A DNA stretch of 64,000 nucleotides from contig NC_088680.1 of NCBI RefSeq assembly GCF_950023065.1, forward strand, positions 46,612,559 through 46,676,558. Direction: 5' to 3'. Position numbers and translations under genes: made by a program. Source of the stretch: Planococcus citri. Its lineage: Eukaryota; Arthropoda; Insecta; Hemiptera; Pseudococcidae. Below are positions 21,474 through 33,868 of this stretch, in pieces; position 1 is the stretch's first letter; every line of letters begins with the position of its first letter. The notes under the pieces were generated by a model, which saw only the letters and a list, made by a program, of their open reading frames with translations, did no database searches and was not told where the DNA came from.

Positions 21474-22590
21474 CAGGGTTGCCACGATCCAGGGTTGCCA
21501 CGATCCGGATCAACAATGATCCGGATCATTGATCCGGATCATCTTTTTGTGATCCGTGATCCGTGATCCGGATCATTTTTTCAGGCAAGATCCGTGATCC
21601 GTGATCCGGATCATTTTTTATACCATGATCCGTGATTCGTGATCCGAGGAATTTGCCATTTACGGATCACCTATCACGGATCATTTTTTTGGATGATTTT
21701 TGGAGAAAAAGTGTGCTTCTTTAGCAATTTTTCAAAAAAGAATGTGATTTTTTGTCATTTTTTCTCAAAATAGTAAAACTTTTGGTCAATTTTGGAAAAA
21801 AGTGGTATATTTTGGGATTTTTTACTGCTAAATGACAAATTTTGACCATTTTTCTAGAAAACAAACATTTTAAAAACGATCCGCAGAAATTTGATTCGTG
21901 ATCCGTGATCCGGATCACTTTTTCGACCATGATTCGTGATCCGTGATCCGGATCATTTTTTCAGGCAAGATCCGTGATCCGTGATCCGGATCGTTTTTTA
22001 CAGCTATGATCCGTGATCCGTGATCCGGATCAATTTTTGAAAAACCGTGGCAACCCTGCCACGATCCGGATCATCTTTTTGTGATCCGTGATCCGTGATC
22101 CGGATCATTTTTTCAGGCAAGATTCGTGATCCGTGATCCGGATCCTTTTTTTATACCATGATCCGTGATTCGTGATCCGTTGAATTTGCCATTTACGGAT
22201 CACCTATCACGGATCATTTTTTTGATGATTTTTGGAGAAAAAGTGTGCTTCTTTAGCAATTTTTCTGAAAAGAAATGTGATTTTTTGTCATTTTTTCTCA
22301 AAACAGCAAAACTTTTGGTCAATTTTGGAAAAAAGTGGTATATTTTGGGATTTTTTACTGCTTAATGACAAATTTTGGCCGTTTTTCTAGAAAACAAACA
22401 TTTTAAAATGATCCGCAGAAATTTGATCCGTGATCCGTGATCCGGATCACTTTTTTGAGCATGATTCGTGATCCGTGATCCGGATCATTTTTTACTTGGT
22501 TATCCGTGATCCGTGATCCGGATCATTTTTTACAGCTACGATCCGTGATCCGTGATCCGGATCAATTTTTGAAAAACCGTGGCAACCCTG
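21474..22590. mobile_element. hAT-like element built of GATCCG words, exact 8-bp TSD
   Basis: The ends are CAGGGTTGCCACGATCC and complement, flanked by GGCGAGGC at 21466-21473 and 22591-22598, a perfect 8-base target duplication. The interior is a tandem duplication of about 530 bases (about 21491-22058 and 22059-22590). Each half carries many copies of GATCCGTGATCCGGATCA. The old joint between halves (CGTGGCAACCCTGCCACGATCC, 22038-22069) retains partial ends. No protein is encoded. Confidence 0.85.
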
Positions 22591-23092
22591 GGCGAGGCGA
22601 AGCCGAGCCGTTTAAAATTTACATTTCATTCGATGAGCATTACTCCCCTTGGTAAGTTCAGACGGAGGCTAGACATTACCGTGTATGAAGCACTGCGGTT
22701 GTTTATAAAAAAATTGTACTCACCGAGGCCGAAGGCCGAGGGAAGTAAACGGACATAGTATGAACAACAAAGCGACCCGCGCAACCGAGGCGAAGCCGAG
22801 GTGAGCGGACACAACGCCCCCCAACACTAAAAACAGCTTTCAAAAGCAATGACAGTGACGTCATCGATGAAAAAAAAACCAGAGCCATCCTGCCTTCAGT
22901 CAATGCTAAAAAAAGTTTTCTAACTAAATACTTCGGTTGGTCACAGTGAATGATAATAATGATAACACATGATTGGTTGTTGGACTGGAGAGATAACATT
23001 CCACCAATCATATGCATCTATTTCACGTTGCCAACCTATATTTTTAATGAAAAACTTTCTTAGGGGTACCCGATATTTCTGGCCACCCTGTA

Positions 23093-24826
23093 GATTAGGT
23101 AGTAGGTATTAAAAATCATGCCTATGCGAGATTTTGAAAAAAAAGTTTCTTAAATGAATTCAATTAAGCATAAAAGAAGGAACTTGACAAAAAAGGGGAA
23201 AAGTTTCTTATCTACACAAATAATTAATCCATCAACATTGTAAAAACGATAGAATTTGAGAAAAGGGTACGTGTAGATAGGTAAGGATAGGTACCAAAGT
23301 ATCTATCTATTTTCTAATAATGAATTATCGCGTGTTTTTCAACCACCTTAACCGATGAAAAATTTATTATTTCGATATAATGAAACGGACACTGATTTTC
23401 TCATCTCAGTGAAATATTTTCATGAATTTCTAAAATTAATAGTTTCTATTTTTCGATAAAAGATTTTTGATTCAAAGAAAGAAGAAATAAAACTCAACGA
23501 ACGATTTTTCATTTTTACAAAATATTCATGTTCATATAATTAGACAGGTTGTACCTACCCATAGGCTTATCAACAAGTTACTAAGCTCCTTTCCTTACTT
23601 ATGGGAAGATAGATACCAACTCATAGTTCTATGATAATTTCATGGTGTAAATCAAGAATACAAAATCCTGCATATTTAAAATCATCTTTACACCAAATAA
23701 TTTATCTTTTTTAATAAGCATTTAATTACATTTTTATCTACCAGTTGAAAATATAATTTTGATTCCAGTTCTACTCGGTGTTGCGGTTTTTTTCGTGTAT
23801 ATTATATTCGCCTAGACGAGATTAATATTCGTGGTTTAGTAAATAAAAGTGAAATTACCATACAAATGGCGATTCTAATTACGAAAATCCTCGCTTTTAG
23901 TCGTATAGTCCTGGTTTGGGTTTCCTCGTTTTTATATTATCAACCTTCTGCCATTAATCCATTCGACAGTTATTACAGCATTATTTCAACAATACTGACA
24001 CCCTTTTGCTCTTTGTCAAATTAAAAATAAACTTTTATAGGTTTATGAGAGATCAATCATTTAATATTACGCGGTACATTTATGTTAATCAATGAATACG
24101 GTCGTTAACGATGAATTATAGTGTATTACAGTCTTCACTCAACTATAAGCTATACTGTACCTACCATTGAGATATGTGTAGATATTTGGTTATTCTGGTA
24201 TATGGTAACGATTTGTACTACATTATCTGGCACCCTACCTACTTCGAAACAATTTTCGAAATTCATTTTATTCTTTTGTTAGTCGCAAATACATTCATTG
24301 ACCAGATGATTGTGATTGATTACGTGAAATAGAAACTTACATAATTAGGTATCATACATTTTTTTTTTTTTTTTTTTTTTTTTGAAGCAAATTATTTTAA
24401 AAGATGTAGAAATTTTTTCATCGTGATATCTACCTATCAACTGTTTGTAATATTTCTCATAAATGTAGGCAAATCCAGGTATACCCATGACAAATACGAA
24501 TACATTTACGAGCTAAAAAATAAAAAAAAGCAAAAAATATTTCGGCTTTATAAGAAAGAGAAAAAAAGAGCTACGTATACTCTCGTTATGTGTTGACTTA
24601 CATAACGAACTTGCAGTTCAATAGTGTAGAAAATTAGGTGAAACAACACCCAAACATAGACGTAATGGCGACGTTGATGGAAACTGATTTTTCAAACTCT
24701 TTTATCATTTCAAAAGAATTGCGTTTTAACACGATGTATAAAAAAGGAACTGTAAAACGTAAACAACGTAAAAACTTTTAACGTATTTATTTGTAAATTT
24801 TTTTTTTATACTTTCGTAAAAAAAAA
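23093..24826. other. Intergenic; poly(T) tract
   Basis: AT-rich, no supported gene. A run of 25 T at 24359-24383 could be the polyA end of a minus-strand retroposed sequence, but no body of such a sequence is recognised next to it. Confidence 0.4.
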
Positions 24827-27449
24827 TCACTTTGCGCATTCAGCTCCTTTGTGCTGAAAATAAATTATTAAAATACGAAAGTAAACGGTAATCGGTTTTG
24901 CTTTGTGTTTTTCAATGATGTCTATTGAACTGGAGATAGAAAGTAGAAAAAAGTCTTTAGCGTTAAAATTCAACACTATGAAAGAAGCATGGACGAAGTT
25001 TTCAATGACTATGTTGTTTGAATTGCAGTTTCCTCTTTCCTGGTTAAAAGTGGTCGTCGGATTTATTTTATATGAAATCGCGTAATCTACATTAAGCTTA
25101 TCAATAAAACCAACTACGAGGATAGGTTTATGTTGCAAGTTCTCTTTATTCTAACTTGGATTATGTCAATTGAGAGTCAACTTGGTTCCAGCGCGCTTTA
25201 TGTTAAGTATGTACCTACCTATTCGATTGATAATAAAATAATCGTAGGTACATTTAAGTATTTAATTCCGAATGCAATCCTTTTTCGACAGGATGCTATT
25301 TTAAATGAGTTTATACTGCTTATTTTTATAGAATTTCTCGACAACTTGAAAATTCAAAATTTTTTGGTCATCAATTGAGTCGAAATGTTTAAAACTGGAA
25401 TACGGTAAAATAAACTTTTCACTTCCAAGCTCCCCTTCCCCTGATGAATATTTTCAGAACGAACGTGAACGAGGATGTTACATGGGTCGTCTGTACTTAT
25501 TCCTATCGGTCGAAGGATCGCTTTGTATTGGAAAATTCAGTGACATTGTCAATGTAGTTGAGTGAACCGACCGCTTTTTACGTGTTGAACGAGTAAAATC
25601 TATCCATTTAAATTAGTCGGAAAAATCCTCAATTTCCATCATGCTTTATTCATGCAACCTCTACGCTGTAAAACTTAAAATCAATACCGAAATTCAATTC
25701 GTGCTTAAGTATCAAAACGTAAAATTTGTTGTTTGAGTTCGGTATACCTACCCGTATATGTATTGTACATGGTTGGTGATACCTTCCTACCCTTTTGTGG
25801 ATATTTTAGAATGTTGCAAAGTTGATGATTTTCAACTAGACTACCTATCGAAATAGGTACCTATATCGATATAAATAAGGGTTTTCTTACAAGTTGAAAC
25901 TTCAAACCACATCGTATCTATCTTTCCGCCAGCTGAGCTGAGATTAAAATATTTATAACGTTTTATTTCTCGTTTACAAACATATAAATCATTCGTATAT
26001 TGGATGTTTTTTATTTTTAAATTAAATAAAAGTATTTATTTTACCGCGTATGACTTATTTCAATTCTACGCACCGTTTTTAGTTCATCGCTGTCCTGCTT
26101 AGAAGCAATAAATAACGCTTAAAAAGGGCACAAAGAGATTAGAAGCCGTTGATATTCCGCAAACGTTGGTTGAAAAAGTTGCGGTAAATTTGTACGTGAT
26201 AGGAAGTTAACTCGGTAAATCCATTTTCCTTTTTGAATTCGTAGCGTCAGTGGTCCATGATTATAAAGTAAATATTGGTCTGGACGCCTTAAGTCAAACA
26301 GCAACACACCGAGAAGGAGGAAAAAAAAGTGCGAACTTTATAACTTATTTGTTATTAAACTTTTAATAGACTAATTTCCGTCTGGAAAATGTATCGCAGA
26401 CAATTACAAATTTTATCGTACTTTCAGCGAATCGATTAAAAACTTTTCATAACTTGGTGCTTTGAGGTTTGATTTACGATTAGATTTTGGTAATGTTTAT
26501 ACTGGTTGTGAGAATACATATTTGCGATGTTGGCCTATAGAATTGCGAACTTGTTGTTACTAACCTGAAAAAATGGTAAAATGTGCCACATTTTTTGATA
26601 AAACCTTGAAAATCGGTAATGATTTCATTTAGAAATATCTGGAAGCGAATTAAAGTTTACAAAAGGTAAGTTGTTAAGAAGCGGTATTACCGCAGAAAAG
26701 AACAGTGAATTTTAGAAATCTTTGCCAAATTACCTTTAAACGTAAGATTTATAATGCTTAGTTTACTGGCTTTAACCCAAAATTCCAATTGATTCTTTTA
26801 ATTTCGATAATTTTTTAAAACAAAGTCGTAAACGTTTACTTCCTGTTACATATGTTCTGTCGAAGCTCACAGTATCATTCTAGCAAAGGTAGGTACCTAT
26901 ACTGTGGGTTCTTTTGGAAATACGAGTAAGTATATTTTACTCGTTTTATATCACTTCCCCTGTGAGAAATTATCGAGCATGAGCAATCTGTAGAAAAATT
27001 CAATTACCTGCTCAGAGCACTAGTTATTGGGGAGAGACTGCATGTTGTAGACTTTCTTTAAAATTTTCATACGCAATACACATAACGTAATGAGCTTGAA
27101 ACGAGATGACAAAAATTTGAATATTTATCGCTCATTGCTTCAAAGTTAAGTTCAAAAAATAGACATGATCCCTTCTCTCTCCAATTAAAAATTGAGGACC
27201 AATTGGAAAAAATTATTATTTATGTGTTTTAACGGTTGATTGCTTTTAGAGAATAATCATTAATTTTAATCCCTTAGGCATTTATTGAAGAAGGAGGATG
27301 TGCGCAGCAGTAATCATTTTTTTCACGTCAAGAATATTTTTCGACAAAAAATTTTGCTGAATGCTTCGATAAGTACTTAAAATGTGTATGCATTTTGGAA
27401 TGCATGGGGGAAGAAGTGCCAATGGGGAGGCACTTGTATGTAGGTACTA
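24827..27449. other. Intergenic; overlapping short frames without support
   Basis: Short open frames on both strands at 24827-25378 overlap each other and show no domain, signal peptide or supported splice pattern. The rest is AT-rich spacer. Nothing firm is seen. Confidence 0.4.
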
Positions 27450-28150
27450 GTGAAACATTTTTTTAAAAATACTTGGATTGAATTTTAATTGACTTGAATT
27501 CATTTAAATTTAATTTAGTTAACTTGAATATTACATTGATGTAATAAAATAAATCTTAACACCTAAATTATTTTAAATTGCAATTTAAATCGAATAATTA
27601 AAAATTTAAAAACATTGAAATCAAAAAAGATAAATTAAACCAAAAAAAGTTGACCAAAACAAAACACATCATTCAAATAAATTAAAATAGGCCGAATTAA
27701 ATCATAACAGCTGATTGAATAAAATTAAAATAAATTATCTAATTCAAATCACATCTCATCAGATTAAAATAAAATAAAACTACAATTTACGAGTAACACT
27801 TGACTGAAACCTTTAGAATTGAACTAAATTTTTTCAAATTTCACCACCTAAACACATAAAATTGAATAATTAAAAAAAAATTACTTTGCAATGAAGTAAA
27901 ATAATTCAAATCACACCTCATCAACTTAAAATAAAATAAAACAATTAGAATTCTTTTAAAATTTCAATAGGTACCTAAACAAATAAAATTGAAGAATTTT
28001 TGAAGAATTAAATTGCAATTAAGAAAAAATACCTAGATTGAAATGACCGAGTTTGAAAAGAATTATTCAAAATTAATTTTAAAATTAATCAATTCAAAAA
28101 GATTGAAATTAAAAATCAGGTAACTGAACCAATTTAAAATAAAATTACCT
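27450..28150. repeat. Low-complexity AT-rich tract
   Basis: A 700-base run dominated by AATTAAAATAAAAT and AATTGAAT words with almost no G or C. It reads as degenerate low-complexity DNA. Confidence 0.6.
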
Positions 28151-28164
28151 AACTCAATTCAAAC

Positions 28165-28336
28165 TTTTCATTTGATTTTTCCTGTAACTTTCAAAATTAA
28201 GCTTTTTTGGGCCAAATTCAGGGATTTTACTCTTAGAAAAAAACGCTAAAATCACGTTTTCACGATTTCAACGAAGTAAAATCTCAGAATTTAAAAAAGC
28301 TTAATTTTGAAAGTTACAGGAAAAATCAAATGAAAA
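28165..28336. repeat. Perfect 44-bp inverted repeat
   Basis: 28165-28208 is the exact reverse complement of 28293-28336, separated by 84 bases. The arms begin TTTTCATTTGATTTTTCCTG. It could be the core of a small foldback element or form a hairpin when transcribed. Confidence 0.85.
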
Positions 28337-28379
28337 ATCATCGAGCACTTGCCAGTGTGGTTCAAATGTATATGCTTAA

Positions 28380-29660
28380 ATTTATTTAAAAAATGTGCTT
28401 AAAACACCTCTTTTAGGGGTGCCCAAAGTGGGGGGCTCTAAAAAAAGGGTTCAAAATTACGAATATACAGGGAGCTTAATTAAACTTTTTCATCAAGATA
28501 ATTGAATGTATATATCTACCTCAAAACGTTTCGTTTGGCGCAAATCGTATTCGAAATTGCGAAAAATGGAAAACTGATTTTTGAGTATCTACCAGCGGAA
28601 AATTTTACTGAGCTCAAAATTTGGTAGGATGAAGGTCTTTCAGATACTAATTAACTGTAAAAAGCTTTTTAGGGGGGCTCAAAGGGGTAGGTTCAAAATG
28701 GTGGTTCCAAAATTTTCCTAAAATCAAACCCCCCCCCCAATTTCTGACCCCGAGGGTCGAAAATAGGAAAATCACCTTGCATAACGTTTATCGAGTTCAA
28801 ACAGATATTTTACCCAAAAAAAGTTTTTGAAAATAATACTCGGTGGTTCGTAAAATTCTTTTTGTAATCACAACTTTGGGAACCCCTGGAGCCCAAAAAA
28901 TGGTCATTTTGGGTTAACCAACCACCGATTCGTATTTCGGACTTATTACAACATTTTTAGAGTGATTGAGTGGAAAATTAGGTGGGGCCAAAAAATGGCC
29001 TTATCGGGACTCCTCCTTTAAATTCAAAATTGGTCAAGGTAATACCTACTGCAAAATTTGGCATTACCTTACAAATCTATAAACAAAAAATAAATATTGG
29101 AGCTGATTCGTTTGTAAACGAACGATCAGAAACAATGAATCATTCGAGAACTACTGAATCAGTTGGAAATTTGGAATTCAAATTATAATTGATTCGTTCG
29201 TAAATGATTTGCTCAGAAGGGAAAAATCGTTCGCGAACGAATGAATCACTGAAAAATCAAATTATTTCTTTTGAGTGTAGATAAATGTCGCAAATTGATC
29301 GTAAAGGTCGAGCGACGTTAAATAAAACCATTTAAAAAAACAACAACTGCAACATGGCAAAGGCAAAACTCGACAATTCATCATATCATCCAAAACTGGA
29401 CTCAATTCGTTCGCGAACGATTTGCACAGAATCGACAAATCATTCGAGAACAACTGAATCGTTATTAAATTTTAATCCGGTGGAAAAGTACAAGGCAATC
29501 AGACAAAAATTCGACTTTTTCAAATCCATCGAAAAAGTTGAAGATGATTCATTGATTCGTCCTTGTAAGATTTCCAATTGGGAATGAAAAAATCGTTCGC
29601 CGGTGAATGAATCACTGAAAAGTGAAAAATCAAATTAGGTGACGAGTATGAAAAAGTTCG
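28380..29660. repeat. Degenerate repeat region with palindromic CGTTCGCGAACG words
   Basis: 28400-28960 carries diverged repeats around AGGGGGGCTC and TTCAAAATT. From 29095 a second type begins: TTCGTTCGCGAACGA-type palindromes followed by AATCATTCGAGAAC and GAATGAATCACTGAAAA. It occurs twice (about 29095-29265 and 29395-29640), so this is a degenerate tandem pair. Confidence 0.5.
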
Positions 29661-30669
29661 AACAAAATAAAATTCATGATAAGTGAGGCATGGAGAATTA
29701 ACATCGGACTCATATTTACGGCAAACTGGTTATGCAATTCTATCAACATCTTCAAAATGCTTTGCATTTAAAGAGATTTGAAGGCAAAACGAAATCGCAC
29801 TGTTTTCATCTATAATGTTGTATTAATCGAGCATGATTTGCTCTATAAAATTATCATTTTCCATGTTAGGTTAAAATGCATTATATGTAGAATGTGGAAA
29901 CTTGGAAAGAAAGTTCTCAAGATTGTTCGATTTTGATTCAGTTTCGTTAAATATTGAGAAAGATGTTTTTTTGGTTTTATCATTAAATGTATGTAGGTAC
30001 CTACGTATTTTTCCCCCAAGTTTTCTTTCAGAAAATGTACTTAATTGAAATATGATAAATTTTGACAATGGTGATTCTTTGAATAAAAAAACTTGTTTCC
30101 AAAAATGTTGAAAAGGCTCTTTCGTGATTTATCAATTACAAATCTAATTTCTAAATTGAAATAAATTTTCCCATCATTATTCACAACATAAGATAATTCG
30201 AGATGACATTTTCAAGAAATGAAAAAGTCACCAAATACTTGGTGTAACTGGATGTAATATTCTCATAGTAAACTTCAGCTCCTGAAATTTTGGATGGAAG
30301 GGAGGAGCGGATTTTTGAATGTTCTTTGAAGTTTTGTTTAGATTCGAAATTTTTATGCCGGTTTGGATTGTTCTCTTGTCAGTGTAAGAATACATTATTG
30401 CACCGATATGTATCAAAAGGTATTCACATAAACACTAATTTACGTGGGCAAAATAAGACCATTAGACGAGTATTATAACAAGTACGGTTTCGTGCACATT
30501 ATACACAAACAAAGTGCTGGGGCAGTTTATGCAATGCATATTGCCTATCTACTTGTTAAACCTCAACTTGACATCAACGTTCAATTACAAGCCCTGTTTA
30601 ACTGGTGACCGAACCAATCGTTTCAAAACGAGCTTTCAAGTTCGCTTTTAAAACCCCACATTCGCGTTG
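29661..30669. other. Intergenic, nothing firm
   Basis: No supported gene. TTTACGGCAAACTGGTTATG near 29714 recurs near 61575 and is noted as a finding. Confidence 0.35.
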
Positions 30670-30677
30670 GATGTACT

Positions 30678-33600
30678 CAGGCCATTTTTTAAGACATTTT
30701 CACTGGGTGGGCAGGAGATGTGTGATATGACCTGTCAGGGTGGTCACACTCATAAACTGAGCGTAAAATTCAAATTCGATGATTTTATACATCGTCTTGG
30801 GCAACCATGCAAAAACTGAAAAAACGAGCTCATTATCGCTTATCAGACTTCCAGGAATAGCTTCTGCATAGTAGTAACTGCTACAGTAGTGGTGAGCGAT
30901 AAGACGTAAAAGAGATTAGGAGACACTTCGCCTCATATTCAAGTTCGTACCTGTTCTATATCTAAGTATAATTTGATCAACTGAAGATCTGAGTAATGTT
31001 ACGTACTGTCTGTGTCTGGTTATTTGTAATTGAGAAAAGTGAATGAAATGGATATTCGGAACTTTTTTAAAAAATCAAAACCAAATTGTGATTCGACATG
31101 TGCAACTGAAAAACAAAATCTTTCTGGTAAGTAAAAAAATACGATTGCATCATTTTTTGTTATGATAAGTATCTACCACTAAGTGAACTAAAGCAACAAA
31201 AAATAGGTAGGTAGGTATGTATAATACGTTTATGAACTTTTCTTTTCGTTTTTTTTTTTTACTAGCAAATGATGAAAGCACAAATTGTAAAACTGGTCGA
31301 GAAGAGTCTCAGAAACTGGAATTGGCCGCCAAAGTTTTACCTTCTACAAGTTCTGACTCCAAAAATGAAGGCGCAAATTTCTATCATGGACGTAAATTGG
31401 ATTTGAATTGGTTGCTGACTTCGTACCCATTCTTCAAGAAATCAGTTCAAGCTGATGGTAAGAGAAATCGAAATTTTGTGTCTTGTGAAATCTGTGCAAA
31501 ATTCAAAGATGAGGCGGCTAAAGTGTCAAGAAATGGTGTGGTTGCTTTTGCCGAAGGAATTCGTGTAGATAGTTCTCAGGGCCTTGAACGTATGATTGAT
31601 CATTTGGATTCTAAACCCCACCTAGCCGCCTCAGAAGCAAAAAAAGCTGCCGAGTTGTGGGAACAACAGTCTGATAAACATCCATGGATCAATACATTGA
31701 AAAAACATCGCGAAGGTGTTGTAAATGATTTGATTGCTTTATGTATGGATGTTTATAACGATTCTCTGCTGGAAACACCAACTGCTCGTTCATGGCCAGC
31801 TCGCTCGTTAGCTGTAATGCGTGCGAAATCGATACAAGCTCAACTATACGATTCTAAGGACTGGGGCATTCAACTCGATGAATTTCAACCACCAGCTTCC
31901 GCACTTCATTACAGAGATCCTGTCATTTATGCTGAAATGTTGGATATTATTGGAGATTTAGAAATGCAAAAACTTGGGGACGAATTTAAATCAGCAATTT
32001 GTGTGTCTCTTCAGATAGATGGAAGCGTGGACCGTGGTAATAAGGACATGAAATTTGTCATCGCCAAATATGTTTCCGAAAATGAACCTACTGTGCTCCA
32101 AAATCGTTTTGTTGGGGTTATCCAACCAGAATCAACAGGTGCTCAAGGATTACTGGAAGCAACTTTACAAGTATGCAAAAATGCCAATATTCCAACCAAA
32201 CTATTGGTAGGTATTACTACTGATGGCGAAGCAGCGAATACTGGACGTGAAGCTGGTCTCTGGAAATTGTTGGAAGACCATTTGCAACGTAAATTGCTGA
32301 CCATATGGTGCTTTTGCCACCGATCTGACCTTGCTATGGAGTCTGCTTTAAGTACTGTTCCCGAATTGAAACATTGGTTAACCAACACGACTGCTGTATC
32401 CACATATTTTCGAACTGCTCCAGCAAAACTGAAAAGAATGACACAACTTTTCCCCCAATATCATTCTTTTCCTGCCTACTTTGAAGTACGATTTGCCGAA
32501 CATGTTCATAATTTGATTGATACTGTATTACATAATTTACCTGGATGTATCAGCTATTGGCAAGAACTTTCTAACGACTTAACAAATAAATCATTTCTCT
32601 CTCGTGCTGACAAAGCAAAAGCAAATGGAATGCTAAAAATGTGGAACGTTTGTGATTCATTGCAAATTCGGCAAACCTACTTAATGGCTGATATCACGTT
32701 GATATTACAAGATCTTCAAAAAAAATTACAGAAAGGGAATCTCATCTTACCTGATGTAATTACATTGAAAAATAATGCCCTACGTAAGCTTAAAATCATG
32801 CAAAGTGGTCCGTATCCAGGTGGAAAAGAAGAACAACTTGTAAATCCAGGCGCTAATAATGAGGTCGAATCAAACACCGAAGAAGAAAATGAAAGTTCCG
32901 TGGACGAAAATGAAAGTTCGGGGGATGAAAATGAAAGTTCGATGGACGAAAATGAAAGCTCTTCAGAAGAAAATGGAAGTTCATCAGGTGAACATTCTCA
33001 AACTGAAGAAATTCCAAGAAAACGTCGAAAAGTTACTAATAGTTATGTGACCACTGGTACGCGAGATTGGGCAGCTATTCGTAATGAAATTGTTTTATCT
33101 TTCATCAATTTTCTTGATGAAAGATTAAATATTGAAGAAAATGGTATAATAAAAAAATTTTCTTCATTTTTGAATAGTAAAACTGCAAGAGAAATGATCG
33201 ATAATGGCCGTCTCATAATTTCTGAAATCTTTGGCGAGGCTGAAGTCCTTGAATTCACAAACAATGTTTGTGATTGCTGGCCAAGGATTGTAGAAATTGG
33301 TGACTTGGATTCGCCTGATGATGGAGTCAAAATGTCTTATAAGCTTCGCAAAATGGTTCCTGCTACAACTGGACTTTTAAAAAAATTGCTTTGTTCGTTT
33401 TTGATTATTTCGCCGCATTCGATGACCGTGGAAAAATCAATTTCCCACTATAATCAATTCAAATCGATTCATCGCACATCCACATTGGAAACAACGCTGA
33501 ACTCGAGGATGGCAGTAACACTGAATGGTGTAGGCACTGCGCATTACGACCCACGGCCAGCGGTGGCGGCTTTTTTGAAAAAGAAGGAACGTCGGTACAG

Positions 33601-33860
33601 AGAACCTGATCCTTCCACATATGCTGACAGAGACTTCGTGCAAAAGTTTTTTAGAAAAAACGGTGGTCTATAAAAACATGTTGTTTTTTTATTGATAAGA
33701 ATTCAATGTTTTGACTTTTGAATAAATATTTGAATATTTGTGTTTTTGTGACTGAATGAAAATCAAAAATTTTCTTGGGCAAATCGAATTTACTGGGTGG
33801 GCAAAACTTGGTCACTGGGTGGGCATTTGCCCAAGCGACTATACCTTAAAAAATGGCCTG
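30678..33860 (+). mobile_element. hAT transposon, 3.2 kb, apparently complete
   Basis: The perfect 16-base ends CAGGCCATTTTTTAAG at 30678-30693 and the complement at 33845-33860 are flanked by GATGTACT at 30670-30677 and 33861-33868, an exact 8-base target duplication. Subterminal copies of ACTGGGTGGGCA at 30702, 33792 and 33814 could be transposase-binding sites. It carries one two-exon gene with an intact frame, so it could be autonomous. Confidence 0.92.
31048..33673 (+). CDS. hAT-family transposase (KIAA1586/C17orf113-like), 2 exons
   Basis: Exon 1 is 31048-31126 (MDIRNFFKK start, a common N-terminus in this transposase group). The intron 31127-31265 has GTAAGT and TTACTAG borders, and exon 2 is 31266-33673, giving 828 residues in one frame. 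A C-x2-C...H-x5-H zinc finger (CEIC, then HLDSKPH) lies near 85-140. The catalytic core shows IDGSVD (first aspartate) and ITTDGEAANTG (second aspartate), followed by CHRSDLAME, typical of KIAA1586/C17orf113-like hAT proteins. The C-terminal segment HSMTVEKSISHYNQFK resembles the hAT dimerisation region. An acidic DENESS repeat encoded by an 18-base minisatellite (about 32880-32990) and a PRKRRK basic stretch sit between core and C-terminus. The first methionine in exon 2 (31217) lies in the intron, so the spliced start is preferred. Confidence 0.9.
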
Positions 33861-33868
33861 GATGTACT

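Larger units (their letters stand above)
21111..22907. mobile_element. Second-level element inside the MITE
   Basis: The inverted ends share TGACTGAAGGCAGGATGGCT, starting four bases inside an AG-starting terminus. They are flanked by AAAAAAG-type sequence on both sides (21104-21110 and 22908-22915), which matches the uninterrupted copy near 63287. The interior holds a tRNA-like pol III promoter, a GC-rich hairpin-word segment (22595-22800) and a further nested hAT-like element. No transposase frame seen. Confidence 0.75.
21075..23090. mobile_element. Outer MITE of a four-level nest (TA target)
   Basis: The ends CAGGGTGGCCAGAAATATCG and complement are flanked by TA at 21073-21074 and 23091-23092. 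The same element, uninterrupted and 210 bases long, is at 63256-63465, which shows where the inner insertion begins and ends. The TA target fits Tc1/mariner-type elements. Confidence 0.85.

Noticed and set aside
24827..25378. Overlapping frames of 60-103 codons on both strands
   Set aside because: No domain, no matching splice sites, and opposite-strand overlap; most likely chance.
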